From Fuerstiella sp. (lineage in GTDB: Bacteria; Planctomycetota; Planctomycetia; Planctomycetales; Planctomycetaceae), in assembly GCA_014238335.1 (NCBI GenBank), contig JABABI010000011.1, positions 32,335-96,334 of the forward strand: 64,000 nt of DNA, written 5' to 3'. The notes below the pieces were generated by a model, which worked only from the letters and a program-made list of their open reading frames with translations, was not told the origin of the DNA and did no database searches. Shown here piece by piece: positions 46,788 to 56,228 of the stretch. Positions within the stretch are counted from its first letter, which is position 1, and each line of letters opens with the position of its first letter. Both the position numbers and the translations under genes were made by a program.

Positions 46788-47045
46788 CTACCGGCTACCA
46801 GTCTTTCTGTAGGCAGCACGCTGGGCTTCGTATTCTTCGGCAGTTAATGTAATTTTGACGTTTTCGTTGATTGAGTCCGCCTCAAAACACTTCTTGAGGA
46901 ACGGCACGCACCAGCCACAGCCCGTTCCTGCGCCGCCACAGTCACTCAGCTGACTGGCGACTTGTGGCTTGTGAACGCGAATATGGTTAACCACCTTGCG
47001 TTTGGTGACATGAAAGCAGTAGCAGATTTTATCATCTAATTCCAC
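46788..47045 (-). CDS. BFD-like [2Fe-2S]-binding protein
   Basis: 85 residues from GTG 47045. Cysteines are arranged as CYC at residues 8-10 and CGGAGTGCGWC at about 36-46, the bacterioferritin-associated-ferredoxin pattern (CxC...CxxC). The central text KRKVVNHIRVHKPQVASQL is the helical part of the fold. Small BFD proteins help release iron from bacterioferritin, or sit as electron-transfer modules. No bacterioferritin is nearby. It precedes the 632-residue gene by 57 bp on the same strand, so both may share a transcript. Confidence 0.82.
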   Translation of the reverse strand: MELDDKICYCFHVTKRKVVNHIRVHKPQVASQLSDCGGAGTGCGWCVPFLKKCFEADSINENVKITLTAEEYEAQRAAYRKTGSR

Positions 47046-47230
47046 GATACGACCTGCCAGGTGTAAATGTCAAAAAGCGGTGACACGATGATGTTATTTC
47101 TGTCCCAACATTCCGATGTCGTTTCAATTCGTGCGACTTGGGTCTAGTATACAGTTTTACTGATCAGAGTCTCATGTGATTACGTTCGTTGCCGCTGTTA
47201 TTGATTGCTGCGAAATCTAAAAGTTGAAGA

Positions 47231-48232
47231 ATGGCCGGTCCGGAAACCTCAAAAACTGCTGTCATCACAGCAATCGTTGGCAATGCGTGCGTCATGTGCG
47301 CGAAGTTTGTGGCGTACTTTGCCACTGGCTCCGGAGCGATTCTGTCCGAGGCCATTCATACGTTGGCCGATCTGCTGAACCAGATTTTGCTGCTGGTGGG
47401 CATTCGCAGGTCCGCGAACGATGCAAACGAAAACTATGCATATGGATACGGAGCCGAACGCTATATCTGGGCGTTGATTTCGGCGGTGGGGATTTTCTTT
47501 CTGGGCTGCGGAGTTACCGTTTATCACGGCGTTTCGTCGTTGGTTCATACACCTGAACCTGTCAGCGAATACGGCTGGGCGGTCGGCGTTTTGGTTGTGT
47601 CGTTTCTGATTGAATTCTACGTATTGTCTGTCGCTGTTCGTTCTGTTCGTAAAGCTTCGGCCGGACAGCCGTTCTTTGCTTATCTGCGCAGGGAAGCCGA
47701 TCCGGCTGTTGTGGCTGTCGTTCTTGAGGATGCGGCTGCCTGTCTTGGAATCGTGATCGCATTCGCAGCGATTGGTTTGACATGGCTGACCGGGCATCAG
47801 TACTGGGACGCCATCGGTTCTATCACCATCGGCATTCTGCTGGGCTGCATTGCCTGCTGGCTGATTCAGCGAAATCGCAGTCTGCTGGTGGGCGAAAGCG
47901 TTCCACCGCACATTCGCACGCAGTTGCTGAAAATCCTTAACGAGAATCCGGCTGTGGAAGAAGTTGTGGATCTGCGAACACGCATTCTGGACACCAGTAC
48001 TTACCGAATTAAGGCCGACATTCACTTTGATGGCTCGGCACTGGCCAGACAGAAACAGAATGAATTGCGTACTGAGTACGAAAAAATTACGTCATATGAG
48101 GAATTTGAAGCTTTTGCGATCCGTTACGCCGACGAGATTGTGGACCTGCTGGCGGATGAGGTTGATGAAATTGAACGCAACATCCGGAAGCAAATTCCAC
48201 AGGCAGAACATATGGACCTGGAAGCCGACTGA
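47231..48232 (+). CDS. Cation diffusion facilitator (SLC30A9-like) metal transporter
   Basis: 333 residues. Six hydrophobic segments in the first 220 residues, with the metal motif AIHTLADLLNQ in helix II and LEDAAACLGIVIA in helix V, as in CDF transporters. The histidine/aspartate pair in helix II and the aspartate in helix V fit zinc or related metals. Residues 230-333 form the cytoplasmic domain (EEVVDLRTRILDTSTYRIKADIHFDG). The YGAERYIWALISAVGIFFLGCG segment is characteristic of the ZnT9-like branch. Divergent from the BFD gene. Confidence 0.88.
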   Translation: MAGPETSKTAVITAIVGNACVMCAKFVAYFATGSGAILSEAIHTLADLLNQILLLVGIRRSANDANENYAYGYGAERYIWALISAVGIFFLGCGVTVYHGVSSLVHTPEPVSEYGWAVGVLVVSFLIEFYVLSVAVRSVRKASAGQPFFAYLRREADPAVVAVVLEDAAACLGIVIAFAAIGLTWLTGHQYWDAIGSITIGILLGCIACWLIQRNRSLLVGESVPPHIRTQLLKILNENPAVEEVVDLRTRILDTSTYRIKADIHFDGSALARQKQNELRTEYEKITSYEEFEAFAIRYADEIVDLLADEVDEIERNIRKQIPQAEHMDLEAD

Positions 48233-48369
48233 GTCGGGGTTGCGCTGATCAACGACACAGGGTGGGCGACCGCGGTCTTATCCCGTGCAACCTCAAAATT
48301 ATCTTTGCATATGCCTACCCGACTTCCGACCGCTTTTCACCTCACATCGGCCCCCCGGGAATCTATCCA

Positions 48370-50409
48370 ATGCTGAAGCACCTGCCCGTCGCCATCGTTT
48401 TTATATGTTCGTTGACTGACATCGTGGTTGCCGATGAAGAACTTACGGTGCGGTCCGCGTTGGCTACACGAATAATCGATCCTCAGTTGCCGCTTCGTGA
48501 AGTTCAGACGTACGCCGAATCACACGTTCTGCCGATGTCGGAACCAGGTTCGGTCCCTGAATGGGAGACTTACATCGATAGCGTTCGCAGGGAAGTCCTC
48601 GACAAGGTCGTTTTTCGCGGCGAAGGTCAAAAGTGGCGGTCTTTGGCCACTGAGGTGCAATGGCTGGAGACGATTGAAGGTGGTCCCGGATATCGCATTC
48701 GGAAACTGCGGTATGAAGTGGTGCCGGGAATGTGGGTCGCGGCGTTGCTCTACGAGCCAGACCAGCTTGACGGGCGTATTCCCGTTGTCATGAATGTCAA
48801 TGGACACGACCGCGCCGACGGAAAGGCCGCTGACTACAAACAGCTGCGCTGCATTAACCAAGCCAAACGCGGAATGCTGGCGCTGAATGTGGAATGGCTG
48901 GGCATGGGGCAGCTCGCAACGGCGGGATTCAGCCATTACAGCATGAATCAACTGAATTTGTGCGGCACCAGCGGACTGGCCCCCTTCTATCTTGCGATGA
49001 GTCGTGGTTTGGATGTTTTACTGCAGCATGAAAATGCCGATCCGGCTCGGGTGGCCGTGGCGGGGCTGTCCGGTGGAGGCTGGCAGACTATCTTCATCAG
49101 TTCGCTGGACAAACGGGTCACACTGGCGAACCCAGTTGCAGGTTACTCAAGTTTCCGGACGCGTGGCCGGTATCAGAGCGATCTTGGCGACTCAGAACAG
49201 ACCCCCTGTGATCTTGCCATGTTCGCCGACTATACACACCTGACCGCCATGCTCGCGCCGCGTGCGGCGCTGCTGACGAAGAACGCAGAAGATAACTGTT
49301 GCTTCAAAGCAGAACACGCTTTGCCGCCATTACTGCACGCTGCTCAGCCAGTTTATAAGCTGTACGGCCAAGCAGCGAAGCTGCGATATTACATTAATCA
49401 CGACCCCGGTAACCACAACTTCGGAGTGGACAACCGACAGCAACTGTACCGCATGTTCGGTGATTTTTTCTTTCCTGATGACAAAAGATTTGATACCGCT
49501 GAGATCCCCAGTGACGACGAAGTGAAGTCAAAGGACGATCTGTTTGTTGAACTGCCGGAAGGCAATCTCGACTTTAACACGCTGGCCCTGGAACTCAGTA
49601 ACAATCTGAATCGAAGTCTGCCGAATTCCGCTGCATCGCGGAACGCCTGGCAGGCCGAACACCGGAAAACACTTCGCGAAACTGTCCGTGCGAAGAAGTT
49701 CGACGTATTGCCGATTCGACAGTCGCAGGACGAATCAACATCTCTGTCTGCCACATGGTGGTGGCTTCGGATGAACGGAGACTGGACGGTACCGGCGGTC
49801 GAGTTGCGAGTCCCCGGAACGACACCGTCTAAGCTGGCAATCGTTGTGTCGGATAACGGCAGATCTGCGGCAGCCGAGCAGGTTGAGCAGTTGCTGAAAT
49901 CGGGGCACCGAGTAATCGCGATTGATCCGTTCTACTTTGGCGAATCGAAAATCGCGGAGCGGGACTTCCTGTATGCGATTCTTGTCGCCAGTGTCGGCGA
50001 CCGGCCGCTTGGGATTCAGGCTGGTCAGCTGGTGGCCGCGGCAAAGTGGGCGCGTGATGAATTTCAGTGTGATGATGTGACGATCGTCGCTTCCGGCCCC
50101 CGCACATCAGTGATTGCCCTGACCGCTGCGGGCCTTACACGGGACGCCATCGACGCCGTTCAGGTGCGGTACTGTCCCGGCAGTCTGCGGGAGTTCATTG
50201 AGAAAAACAAGGGGGCGAATCATATGCCCGAAATGCTGTGTTTCGGCTTGCTGAAGCACTTCGATGTCGCTCAGCTTGTGGCGCTGGCGGCGCCTCGTTC
50301 TGTCACCATTGCCGACGCCTCGGACCGCGTCAAAACAGAGCTGGCAGTGATTAATGCCACCCCGACGCTGAACAATGTGCAGTTTTCAGCGGACAGTGTT
50401 TCACGCTGA
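48370..50409 (+). CDS. Exported alpha/beta hydrolase with a second, degenerate hydrolase-like lobe
   Basis: 679 residues from ATG 48370, chosen because it gives a signal peptide ending at IVVA/DEE. The first lobe (about 110-420) resembles acetylxylan-esterase-like hydrolases: oxyanion region VVMNVNGHD, nucleophile elbow AGLSGGGWQT with Ser234 and the likely catalytic histidine in NHDPGNHNFG. The second lobe (about 500-660) repeats the layout (LAIVVSDNGRSAAAEQ, VIAIDPFYFGES, VTIVASGPRTSVIAL), but the nucleophile elbow reads ASGPRTS and lacks GxSxG. So only the first lobe is expected to be active. Substrate unknown, perhaps acetylated or otherwise esterified glycans. Confidence 0.82.
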   Translation: MLKHLPVAIVFICSLTDIVVADEELTVRSALATRIIDPQLPLREVQTYAESHVLPMSEPGSVPEWETYIDSVRREVLDKVVFRGEGQKWRSLATEVQWLETIEGGPGYRIRKLRYEVVPGMWVAALLYEPDQLDGRIPVVMNVNGHDRADGKAADYKQLRCINQAKRGMLALNVEWLGMGQLATAGFSHYSMNQLNLCGTSGLAPFYLAMSRGLDVLLQHENADPARVAVAGLSGGGWQTIFISSLDKRVTLANPVAGYSSFRTRGRYQSDLGDSEQTPCDLAMFADYTHLTAMLAPRAALLTKNAEDNCCFKAEHALPPLLHAAQPVYKLYGQAAKLRYYINHDPGNHNFGVDNRQQLYRMFGDFFFPDDKRFDTAEIPSDDEVKSKDDLFVELPEGNLDFNTLALELSNNLNRSLPNSAASRNAWQAEHRKTLRETVRAKKFDVLPIRQSQDESTSLSATWWWLRMNGDWTVPAVELRVPGTTPSKLAIVVSDNGRSAAAEQVEQLLKSGHRVIAIDPFYFGESKIAERDFLYAILVASVGDRPLGIQAGQLVAAAKWARDEFQCDDVTIVASGPRTSVIALTAAGLTRDAIDAVQVRYCPGSLREFIEKNKGANHMPEMLCFGLLKHFDVAQLVALAAPRSVTIADASDRVKTELAVINATPTLNNVQFSADSVSR

Positions 50410-50464
50410 CTTGTGGCCGCGAAGAACGCTTTTCGGTAGTAGTTTCGTTACTTCCACAAGTCAG
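50406..50464. repeat. 11-bp inverted repeat between convergent genes
   Basis: CTGACTTGTGG at 50406-50416 is matched perfectly by CCACAAGTCAG at 50454-50464, with a 37-nt loop that includes a smaller CCG/CGG pairing. The left arm overlaps the hydrolase stop codon. A bidirectional transcription end or mRNA-stabilising stem is likely. Confidence 0.6.
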
Positions 50465-50492
50465 TACCATCTACGACAGTATGTAAGCGGCT

Positions 50493-51377
50493 CTAATAGG
50501 CGAATACCGATACTCCACCACCATCGATGCTCGGTTGCCGGGTCCGGTGTTCTGTCCCCAGCATCCACCGCAGTTCAGCCGTTGGACGCGAGAGTGACAC
50601 TCGGGGCGCGATAGACTCAGCACATACCTGCGTATCCCACGGATTCAGCATTTTAGTGAAGGCCCTGCGCTGGCAGCGCCTGCGGATGTGAATAGGATCA
50701 AGGCCATACCATTCCAGGTTTGGACGCACGATATGCACTGCGTTCTGTTCCGCAAGAAGAGCGAGACGTTCGTCCAGCTCAAGCGTCTTCTGCCGGACGA
50801 TTTCCAGTGTCAGCCGGCTAAACGGAAACAGTACCGAACGGAAGAGCAGAAACCGTAATCGGCCCAGTCCATGGAGCGACTCCACAGGCGGCCGGGTCAG
50901 GACGATGCGGCAACCTGGATTCCACTTCCGCAGTCGTTGTACTGACTCCTTTGCTGCAGCGACGACATCCGCAGGATCGCAGCCGTACACAAGATCGTTG
51001 CCGACATCGGTGACCAGGGCGTACGGAGTAACCGCGTCATCGAGTCTCGGCAACGCAGCCCAGATTCCGCAGTGCAAAATTCCGGGAAGTCGGGACATCG
51101 CAAAGCCAGTACGTTCCAGCATATATGAACGCCCCATACCGTGAGCGGTGTACACGTGAACCGGGGTCGAGAAACGCTGACACACCAGAGAAAGCAGGCG
51201 CGGCCAGGCCAGTGTCAGATTGCTGGCCCCAAGTACTACAGCGCAGGCCACCGGAGACGAGACGATGGACTCAGACGTGTGATCGGTGTCAGAGTGTGGC
51301 AACTTCAGAATTTCCTTCGTCGTTGAGATACTGAACGGTGACGGTGAGCGATTAGCAGAGTTGCCACCGAGGGACAT
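50493..51377 (-). CDS. SGNH-like hydrolase
   Basis: 294 residues from ATG 51377. The GDSL block reads VVLGASNLT, keeping Ser in the nucleophile place. The Gly block lies in AHGMGRSY, the Asn block in TDVGNDLVYG, and the last block in GLDPIHIRR supplies Asp and His. All four catalytic blocks are thus present, though the first is altered. No signal peptide; the first 45 residues are Ser/Thr rich. Followed at 60 bp by the CCA-adding enzyme gene in transcription order reversed, so the genes may share a transcript. Substrate unknown. Confidence 0.7.
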   Translation of the reverse strand: MSLGGNSANRSPSPFSISTTKEILKLPHSDTDHTSESIVSSPVACAVVLGASNLTLAWPRLLSLVCQRFSTPVHVYTAHGMGRSYMLERTGFAMSRLPGILHCGIWAALPRLDDAVTPYALVTDVGNDLVYGCDPADVVAAAKESVQRLRKWNPGCRIVLTRPPVESLHGLGRLRFLLFRSVLFPFSRLTLEIVRQKTLELDERLALLAEQNAVHIVRPNLEWYGLDPIHIRRRCQRRAFTKMLNPWDTQVCAESIAPRVSLSRPTAELRWMLGTEHRTRQPSIDGGGVSVFAY

Positions 51378-51437
51378 CACTGTGATTGCCGTGGCATCGG
51401 GACCGGATTCATGACAGACCGTCAGTCATTGCAGGAT

Positions 51438-52757
51438 TCAACTGTTCAGTGCATCAGACAGCTCACGCAGACGATGCAGTGCATCGCTTCGGTTGCAGAA
51501 CTGTTCATCCAATTGTTCGTTTCGAATCGTCGTCAGCAACTGCTTGAACACAGGGCCGGCTTTGAGTCCCAACGCCTTCAGGTCTGTGCCGTCTACCAAT
51601 CTTGGAGGATTCAGAAATTCAGCCGTCACGCGGTCTCGATACTCCCGCAGCGCAGCTGCGTCTGACGCCTGGCTGTTATCACCCAGAGCGGCTGCGTTCA
51701 GCAGGTCCAGCAGCAAAGGGCTGCGACGATCGGCGAGCAGCGGCTTGACTCGATGCAGCGGCAATTCTCTGGTATCCGCGCATTCTGCTGCAGCGGTCAA
51801 CAACCAGCTGACGCAGTCGGTTTCTTCATTGGACAGTCGCAGCGCGCGACATTCCTGTCGAACTTCAGCGGTACGGTTCCTGGAATCGGCAGCTTCCGGG
51901 GTGAACCGCGACTGCAGCAGAACGGCCAGTGCCGGTTCAAAAGCGGCTTCTTCCAGGTAGCGAAGCTTATTGCAGATGAGATCAACAGTACCGTTTTTCG
52001 GGGTACAGACGTTTTTTACGTGAGGCCCGAAGACCCTTTGGAAAATGATCTCCAGCAACCCCACACCGAAAAGACTCTCCACCGACGCAGTTCGTGTGTG
52101 ATGAGCCAGCATACGGCGAAGCTCATTAGCAATCCTTTCCGGGCTGACCTGAACAAGATCGCACCGCAGATGATAAATGGCCTTCCGTGTCGAATCCTCA
52201 ATTTTGAAACCATAGGTCGCCGCAAACCGAACCGCTCGCAGCATCCGCAGTTTGTCTTCCGTGAACCGTGCCGTAGCATCGCCGATTGCACGAACGATAC
52301 CTGCCTGCAGGTCAGCGCGACCGCCTACGTAATCAATGACCTCTTCTGCAACAGGGTCGTAGAACATACCGTTGATCGTGAAATCACGACGTCTGGCATC
52401 TTCCTCCGCCGAACAAAACGTTACCGACGATGGCCGCCGTCCGTCCCGATATTCTCCATCCGAACGAAATGTGGCCACCTCGATCTGCCCACAATCCTGC
52501 TGAGGTCCCAATACCATCACAACGCCAAAACTTACACCGACAGGAACTGTTCGTCGCTTTCCAAACAGTTCTATCACCTGTTGCGGTGTGGCGCTGGTCG
52601 CAACGTCGTAATCTTTCGGTGCTGCACCCAGCACCATGTCGCGCACACAGCCACCAGCCCAGAGTGCATCGAAGCCCGCCGTTCGGAGCTTCGCGCATGT
52701 CTCGGCAGCAAAGTCGCGCTGAGCATTCGCTGGAAATTGAGAAAGTGGCGTCGACAT
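51438..52757 (-). CDS. CCA tRNA nucleotidyltransferase / poly(A) polymerase family
   Basis: 439 residues from ATG 52757; the frame opens at 52847 but the extra 30 residues do not fit the family. The class II nucleotidyltransferase head shows GGCVRDMVLG, the metal pair KDYDVATSA and RRRDFTINGMFYD, followed by GRADLQAGIVRAIGD and FTEDKLRMLRAVRFAA of the neck. It adds or repairs CCA at tRNA 3' ends, or acts as a poly(A) polymerase. Which of the two cannot be decided from sequence. Confidence 0.92.
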   Translation of the reverse strand: MSTPLSQFPANAQRDFAAETCAKLRTAGFDALWAGGCVRDMVLGAAPKDYDVATSATPQQVIELFGKRRTVPVGVSFGVVMVLGPQQDCGQIEVATFRSDGEYRDGRRPSSVTFCSAEEDARRRDFTINGMFYDPVAEEVIDYVGGRADLQAGIVRAIGDATARFTEDKLRMLRAVRFAATYGFKIEDSTRKAIYHLRCDLVQVSPERIANELRRMLAHHTRTASVESLFGVGLLEIIFQRVFGPHVKNVCTPKNGTVDLICNKLRYLEEAAFEPALAVLLQSRFTPEAADSRNRTAEVRQECRALRLSNEETDCVSWLLTAAAECADTRELPLHRVKPLLADRRSPLLLDLLNAAALGDNSQASDAAALREYRDRVTAEFLNPPRLVDGTDLKALGLKAGPVFKQLLTTIRNEQLDEQFCNRSDALHRLRELSDALNS

Positions 52758-53096
52758 CAGTAGGAGAATTAAGGCAGGTTTCGGAATGGATGGGTGTACG
52801 TCCGGTCGCGGACACCAGGGTGCCTCACTTTGGGACTCACGCATCATTTGTCAATGCGAACAGATTCCATTCAGGCGCTACAGTCGTCACGAGACGCCAC
52901 CGACAGATACTCTTTGCAGTTGGAATGTTAGGCGTCTGGACAGTACCACGACACCGCAACAGCCTGCCGTGCGATTGTTTTCGGCATCCCTGCGAATACA
53001 TGACACGTCCGAATCGTTGTTTGTTCATGTATTCCCGCACACCGGGTGTGTCTCCCGGGGTTCAAGGCTGGCAGGCCGTTGTCACCTTCAATCCAG
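52758..53096. other. Intergenic stretch, no feature recognised
   Basis: Upstream of the CCA-adding enzyme and downstream of the giant membrane protein, both on the minus strand. Should hold the promoter of the former. Short frames here look non-coding. Confidence 0.3.
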
Positions 53097-56000
53097 CTAG
53101 TTCGTCAACAGATCCGCCGGATCCACGAGCAAGGGCATTTCGTGGCCGCCGTTACCGCCCGTGCTTTCCGGTTGTCTCTTCTTGATGCGGTGAGCGAGCA
53201 CTTGAGTACGATACTTCCGCAACGGTGAGATCAGGGCCGCATCGACGAACCGACGGCGGGATTGCATATGCTTCGGTGAAACGCCCACCCGGTCGGCCCA
53301 CTCTTCGAGCGAATCCAGTGCCCGGTTGGCCATTCGGATTGTTTCGTCAACATCTCGCTGGGCTTGCAGCGCAGACGGCGGATCGTAACCACGGCGTCCC
53401 TGCCAGCGACGCACCGATTCCTGGAGCATCGAATTCAGCTGATCGAAACGTGCTTCATCGGTTGGCAGCAGTTCCGGATCATCCAGAATCTGTCGCATGG
53501 CGTTCGTGACAACTCTGACAGAAAGGTCTGTCGCTGGTGTGAAATACACTGTGTGCAGTCGATGCCGCAGTTCCAGAGCGGGGCTCTGATGACCGGTGGC
53601 TTCATGTATGCTCACCACTTCGTGGTGAGCAAAATCTGTCAGAAGAGGTTCATATTGGCCGGTAAATTTGGTGAGTCGACGAAGGGTCAGCGGATCGATC
53701 TGTCCGGTGGCGGCGTGACGCAACGCTTGTCCGAGTGCGATGAAGTAATCTTTGCGATGCTGATCCAGGGGATGTGGTTCTCGTATAATTTCACCATTAC
53801 GGACCGTTTCGTTTGCCGGACGGGGGTTTCGCTGCATCTCCATCCTCAGTGATTTGCGATACGCCCACGGCTGATCGGGAAAATTGGTGAGAATCTCATG
53901 CTGCTGCACAACCGAACTGAATCGACGAGCGAATTCGTCGTAAGCTTTTGACCTGGGTGCAGCTTCTGCCAGTCGTTGCTGATGCGGTGCAAACGCAGAG
54001 TTCAGCTCAGCCTGTTTGTTTCCCCAGCGAATGGACTCCAGTGACAGGTTGAAAGTGAAAAATCCATTTGCTGCGGATGCCGAATCCAAACGTTCGGTGT
54101 GGTCAAAAATTCCTACAGGATTGTTGCTGTCAATGAGCGGCAACGCGGCCACCTGCGACCAGTCCCAGCCACTGTGAGCCAACTCCCGCACAACATGATC
54201 CCGCTGCAATCTGCCCAACACACCGGCGTCGAGCAATGATTGTTCCTGAACTCCGGCTACCATCGCGATTTCTCCGGGAGCCATTTGCAGCATGACCACT
54301 CGTCCGAAGACTGCCGATGCGGAATACATCATTCGAATCAACGCCTGGGGACCCAGGTCGTGCTGGCTGATTCTCTGGCAGTAAACACCGTCATTAGTCA
54401 GCTGAGTGCGCACGGCTGCATAGAACTCTGAAGACAAAAACATCGGAGCGGCATGTGCTCCCGGTTGCGGCGTTACTGCGATAACGACATCGAACCTGAC
54501 GTCGCGTTTCTGACGCAGTGTCGTCGCAACGCTGTCGCGCCGCAGGTGCACTCGATCGTCATCGGATGGTGCCGTCGTGAGGAAGTTCCACGCAAATTTA
54601 TTTGCAAGTGCGGTCAGCAGCTGATCCGGTCGCACGGCTTCAATAGTGTGAATCGGAAAGCCGCAGCAGACACGCATGGCCACGCCTGTTTCGTCACCAA
54701 GCACCAGGACCGATTGTGCATTCTGGTGCATCACAAGGGGCAGAACGGCGGTCAGAGAATCGGCCACATACTGAGGAGTGATTATCGTGTTCGAACTGAC
54801 TGTACCGAGGGGGAGTCCGTTGCGACGCAATTCGATCAGGCCACCACGTTTTCTCCAGACCGCGATAGCGCCGGAATTCGAATTGTGCTGTTCAAGCAAA
54901 CGCTGGCAATCCGATTGTGCGATGACGTCGGGGGCCATCCCCGACTTATATTCCTGAGCGGCCCGGGCGCTGAAGAGCAACTGCGAATTGGCGACGGAGT
55001 CCTTCGAAACCAGAATTATGAGGAACGCAGTCGCTGCTGTGCTGAACCAGACGCCGCGGGACGCCACGGCAGATCCAATTTGCCCATCGTCCTTTGCAGC
55101 CTTCACAATGAACAGCGGTGCCACCAGAAAGGCAATCGCCACGGCGAACTCCCAGCGGACAGATAGTGCTGCCCCTGAGCAGCCGACTGCGGCAACGATT
55201 CCCGTCAGGATAACGGGAATCGTGGAGACGGTCGCCGTTGACCTTCGATTCGTCGCGGCGCTGTTGAAACCACGCCAACACGCCAGGCAAACTCCCCAGA
55301 AAAATGCCACCTGCATCGCGCGCACGAGTGTCAGCAGCGTCACAGATGAAACCGCAGCATTTGCCAGAAGGTTCAGATTGACAAGCTGATTGGACAGCAG
55401 CGGAAGGCTCGACAGAAGGATCACAGATCCGAAAAGGCAGTAGGGGTGTATCAGCCGATCTGTTATCCGTCGGGATAATACCGCGGCAGCGATAGTGCAA
55501 CACAATGCTGTCGCGACACAAAGAAGTCCGACACTGATCGGCATCAGTCCACTCAACAGGCGAACGACAGCGTGCAGAGATACTCCCAGGGCAAATGTTG
55601 TGCAGGCGGCGTGCAAAGTGGTTTGCCCGAACTTTGGCCTGATGTAGGGGCGTTCACGCAGACTACGGATTCGGTGCTGAGTACTCAGCACCGAGGCGGT
55701 AATTGCCACGAAGCTGACGCTTAACGCCAATGGCGTCACAACTAGCCCGTGAGCAAGAGGAACGAGAAATCCCCCCGCACCGCCGATTAGTGCAGAGCGT
55801 GGGATGCCCACCGAAGAACCGGCCGTACCATTCGTCGTCCATATGATCAACACGATCACAAAAAATGCAACATAGACGGCGGGAACAAAAAACGCCCCTG
55901 TGTGCCCCAGAAACGGAACACCCAAATACAGCAGGCGATCGACCGCCGCTGTCAGGCACCACGACATGCCAGCAAGAATTGTCGCCAGGTACATAGATGA

Positions 56001-56228
56001 TACCGGGTGGGACAGCAGTCCGGTGCGTCGCGGCATGAGTTTCGGAAGGACCAGTATTGCTCCGGAAGTTGTCAGCAGCAAAGAAACCAGAGATTGTGTT
56101 GAGGTCCCACAGATTGTCAGCCATCCAGTGATGATTTGAACAACAACGAGACTTACCGTCGCGCTGATGAATCCGTACCTGCACGGTGTTGACAGATTTG
56201 CGGGAAACCTGTTCGTCATGGCGTCCAT
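53097..56228 (-). CDS. Giant polytopic spermidine-synthase-like protein
   Basis: 1043 residues from ATG 56228; GTG 56270 and ATG 56219 are alternatives. About twelve hydrophobic segments fill residues 15-420. A soluble part follows in which SAQSVLVLGDETGVAMRVC (about 520) sits where spermidine synthases have the GGGDG SAM motif. The motif is degenerate, and the acidic ribose contact is likewise unclear (HTIEAVRPDQL). The segment FDVVIAVTPQPG with the downstream LTNDGVYCQRI resembles the catalytic region of fused SpeE-like membrane proteins of Planctomycetes. The last 350 residues are a helical domain of unknown role. Catalysis seems doubtful. Confidence 0.75.
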   Translation of the reverse strand: MDAMTNRFPANLSTPCRYGFISATVSLVVVQIITGWLTICGTSTQSLVSLLLTTSGAILVLPKLMPRRTGLLSHPVSSMYLATILAGMSWCLTAAVDRLLYLGVPFLGHTGAFFVPAVYVAFFVIVLIIWTTNGTAGSSVGIPRSALIGGAGGFLVPLAHGLVVTPLALSVSFVAITASVLSTQHRIRSLRERPYIRPKFGQTTLHAACTTFALGVSLHAVVRLLSGLMPISVGLLCVATALCCTIAAAVLSRRITDRLIHPYCLFGSVILLSSLPLLSNQLVNLNLLANAAVSSVTLLTLVRAMQVAFFWGVCLACWRGFNSAATNRRSTATVSTIPVILTGIVAAVGCSGAALSVRWEFAVAIAFLVAPLFIVKAAKDDGQIGSAVASRGVWFSTAATAFLIILVSKDSVANSQLLFSARAAQEYKSGMAPDVIAQSDCQRLLEQHNSNSGAIAVWRKRGGLIELRRNGLPLGTVSSNTIITPQYVADSLTAVLPLVMHQNAQSVLVLGDETGVAMRVCCGFPIHTIEAVRPDQLLTALANKFAWNFLTTAPSDDDRVHLRRDSVATTLRQKRDVRFDVVIAVTPQPGAHAAPMFLSSEFYAAVRTQLTNDGVYCQRISQHDLGPQALIRMMYSASAVFGRVVMLQMAPGEIAMVAGVQEQSLLDAGVLGRLQRDHVVRELAHSGWDWSQVAALPLIDSNNPVGIFDHTERLDSASAANGFFTFNLSLESIRWGNKQAELNSAFAPHQQRLAEAAPRSKAYDEFARRFSSVVQQHEILTNFPDQPWAYRKSLRMEMQRNPRPANETVRNGEIIREPHPLDQHRKDYFIALGQALRHAATGQIDPLTLRRLTKFTGQYEPLLTDFAHHEVVSIHEATGHQSPALELRHRLHTVYFTPATDLSVRVVTNAMRQILDDPELLPTDEARFDQLNSMLQESVRRWQGRRGYDPPSALQAQRDVDETIRMANRALDSLEEWADRVGVSPKHMQSRRRFVDAALISPLRKYRTQVLAHRIKKRQPESTGGNGGHEMPLLVDPADLLTN

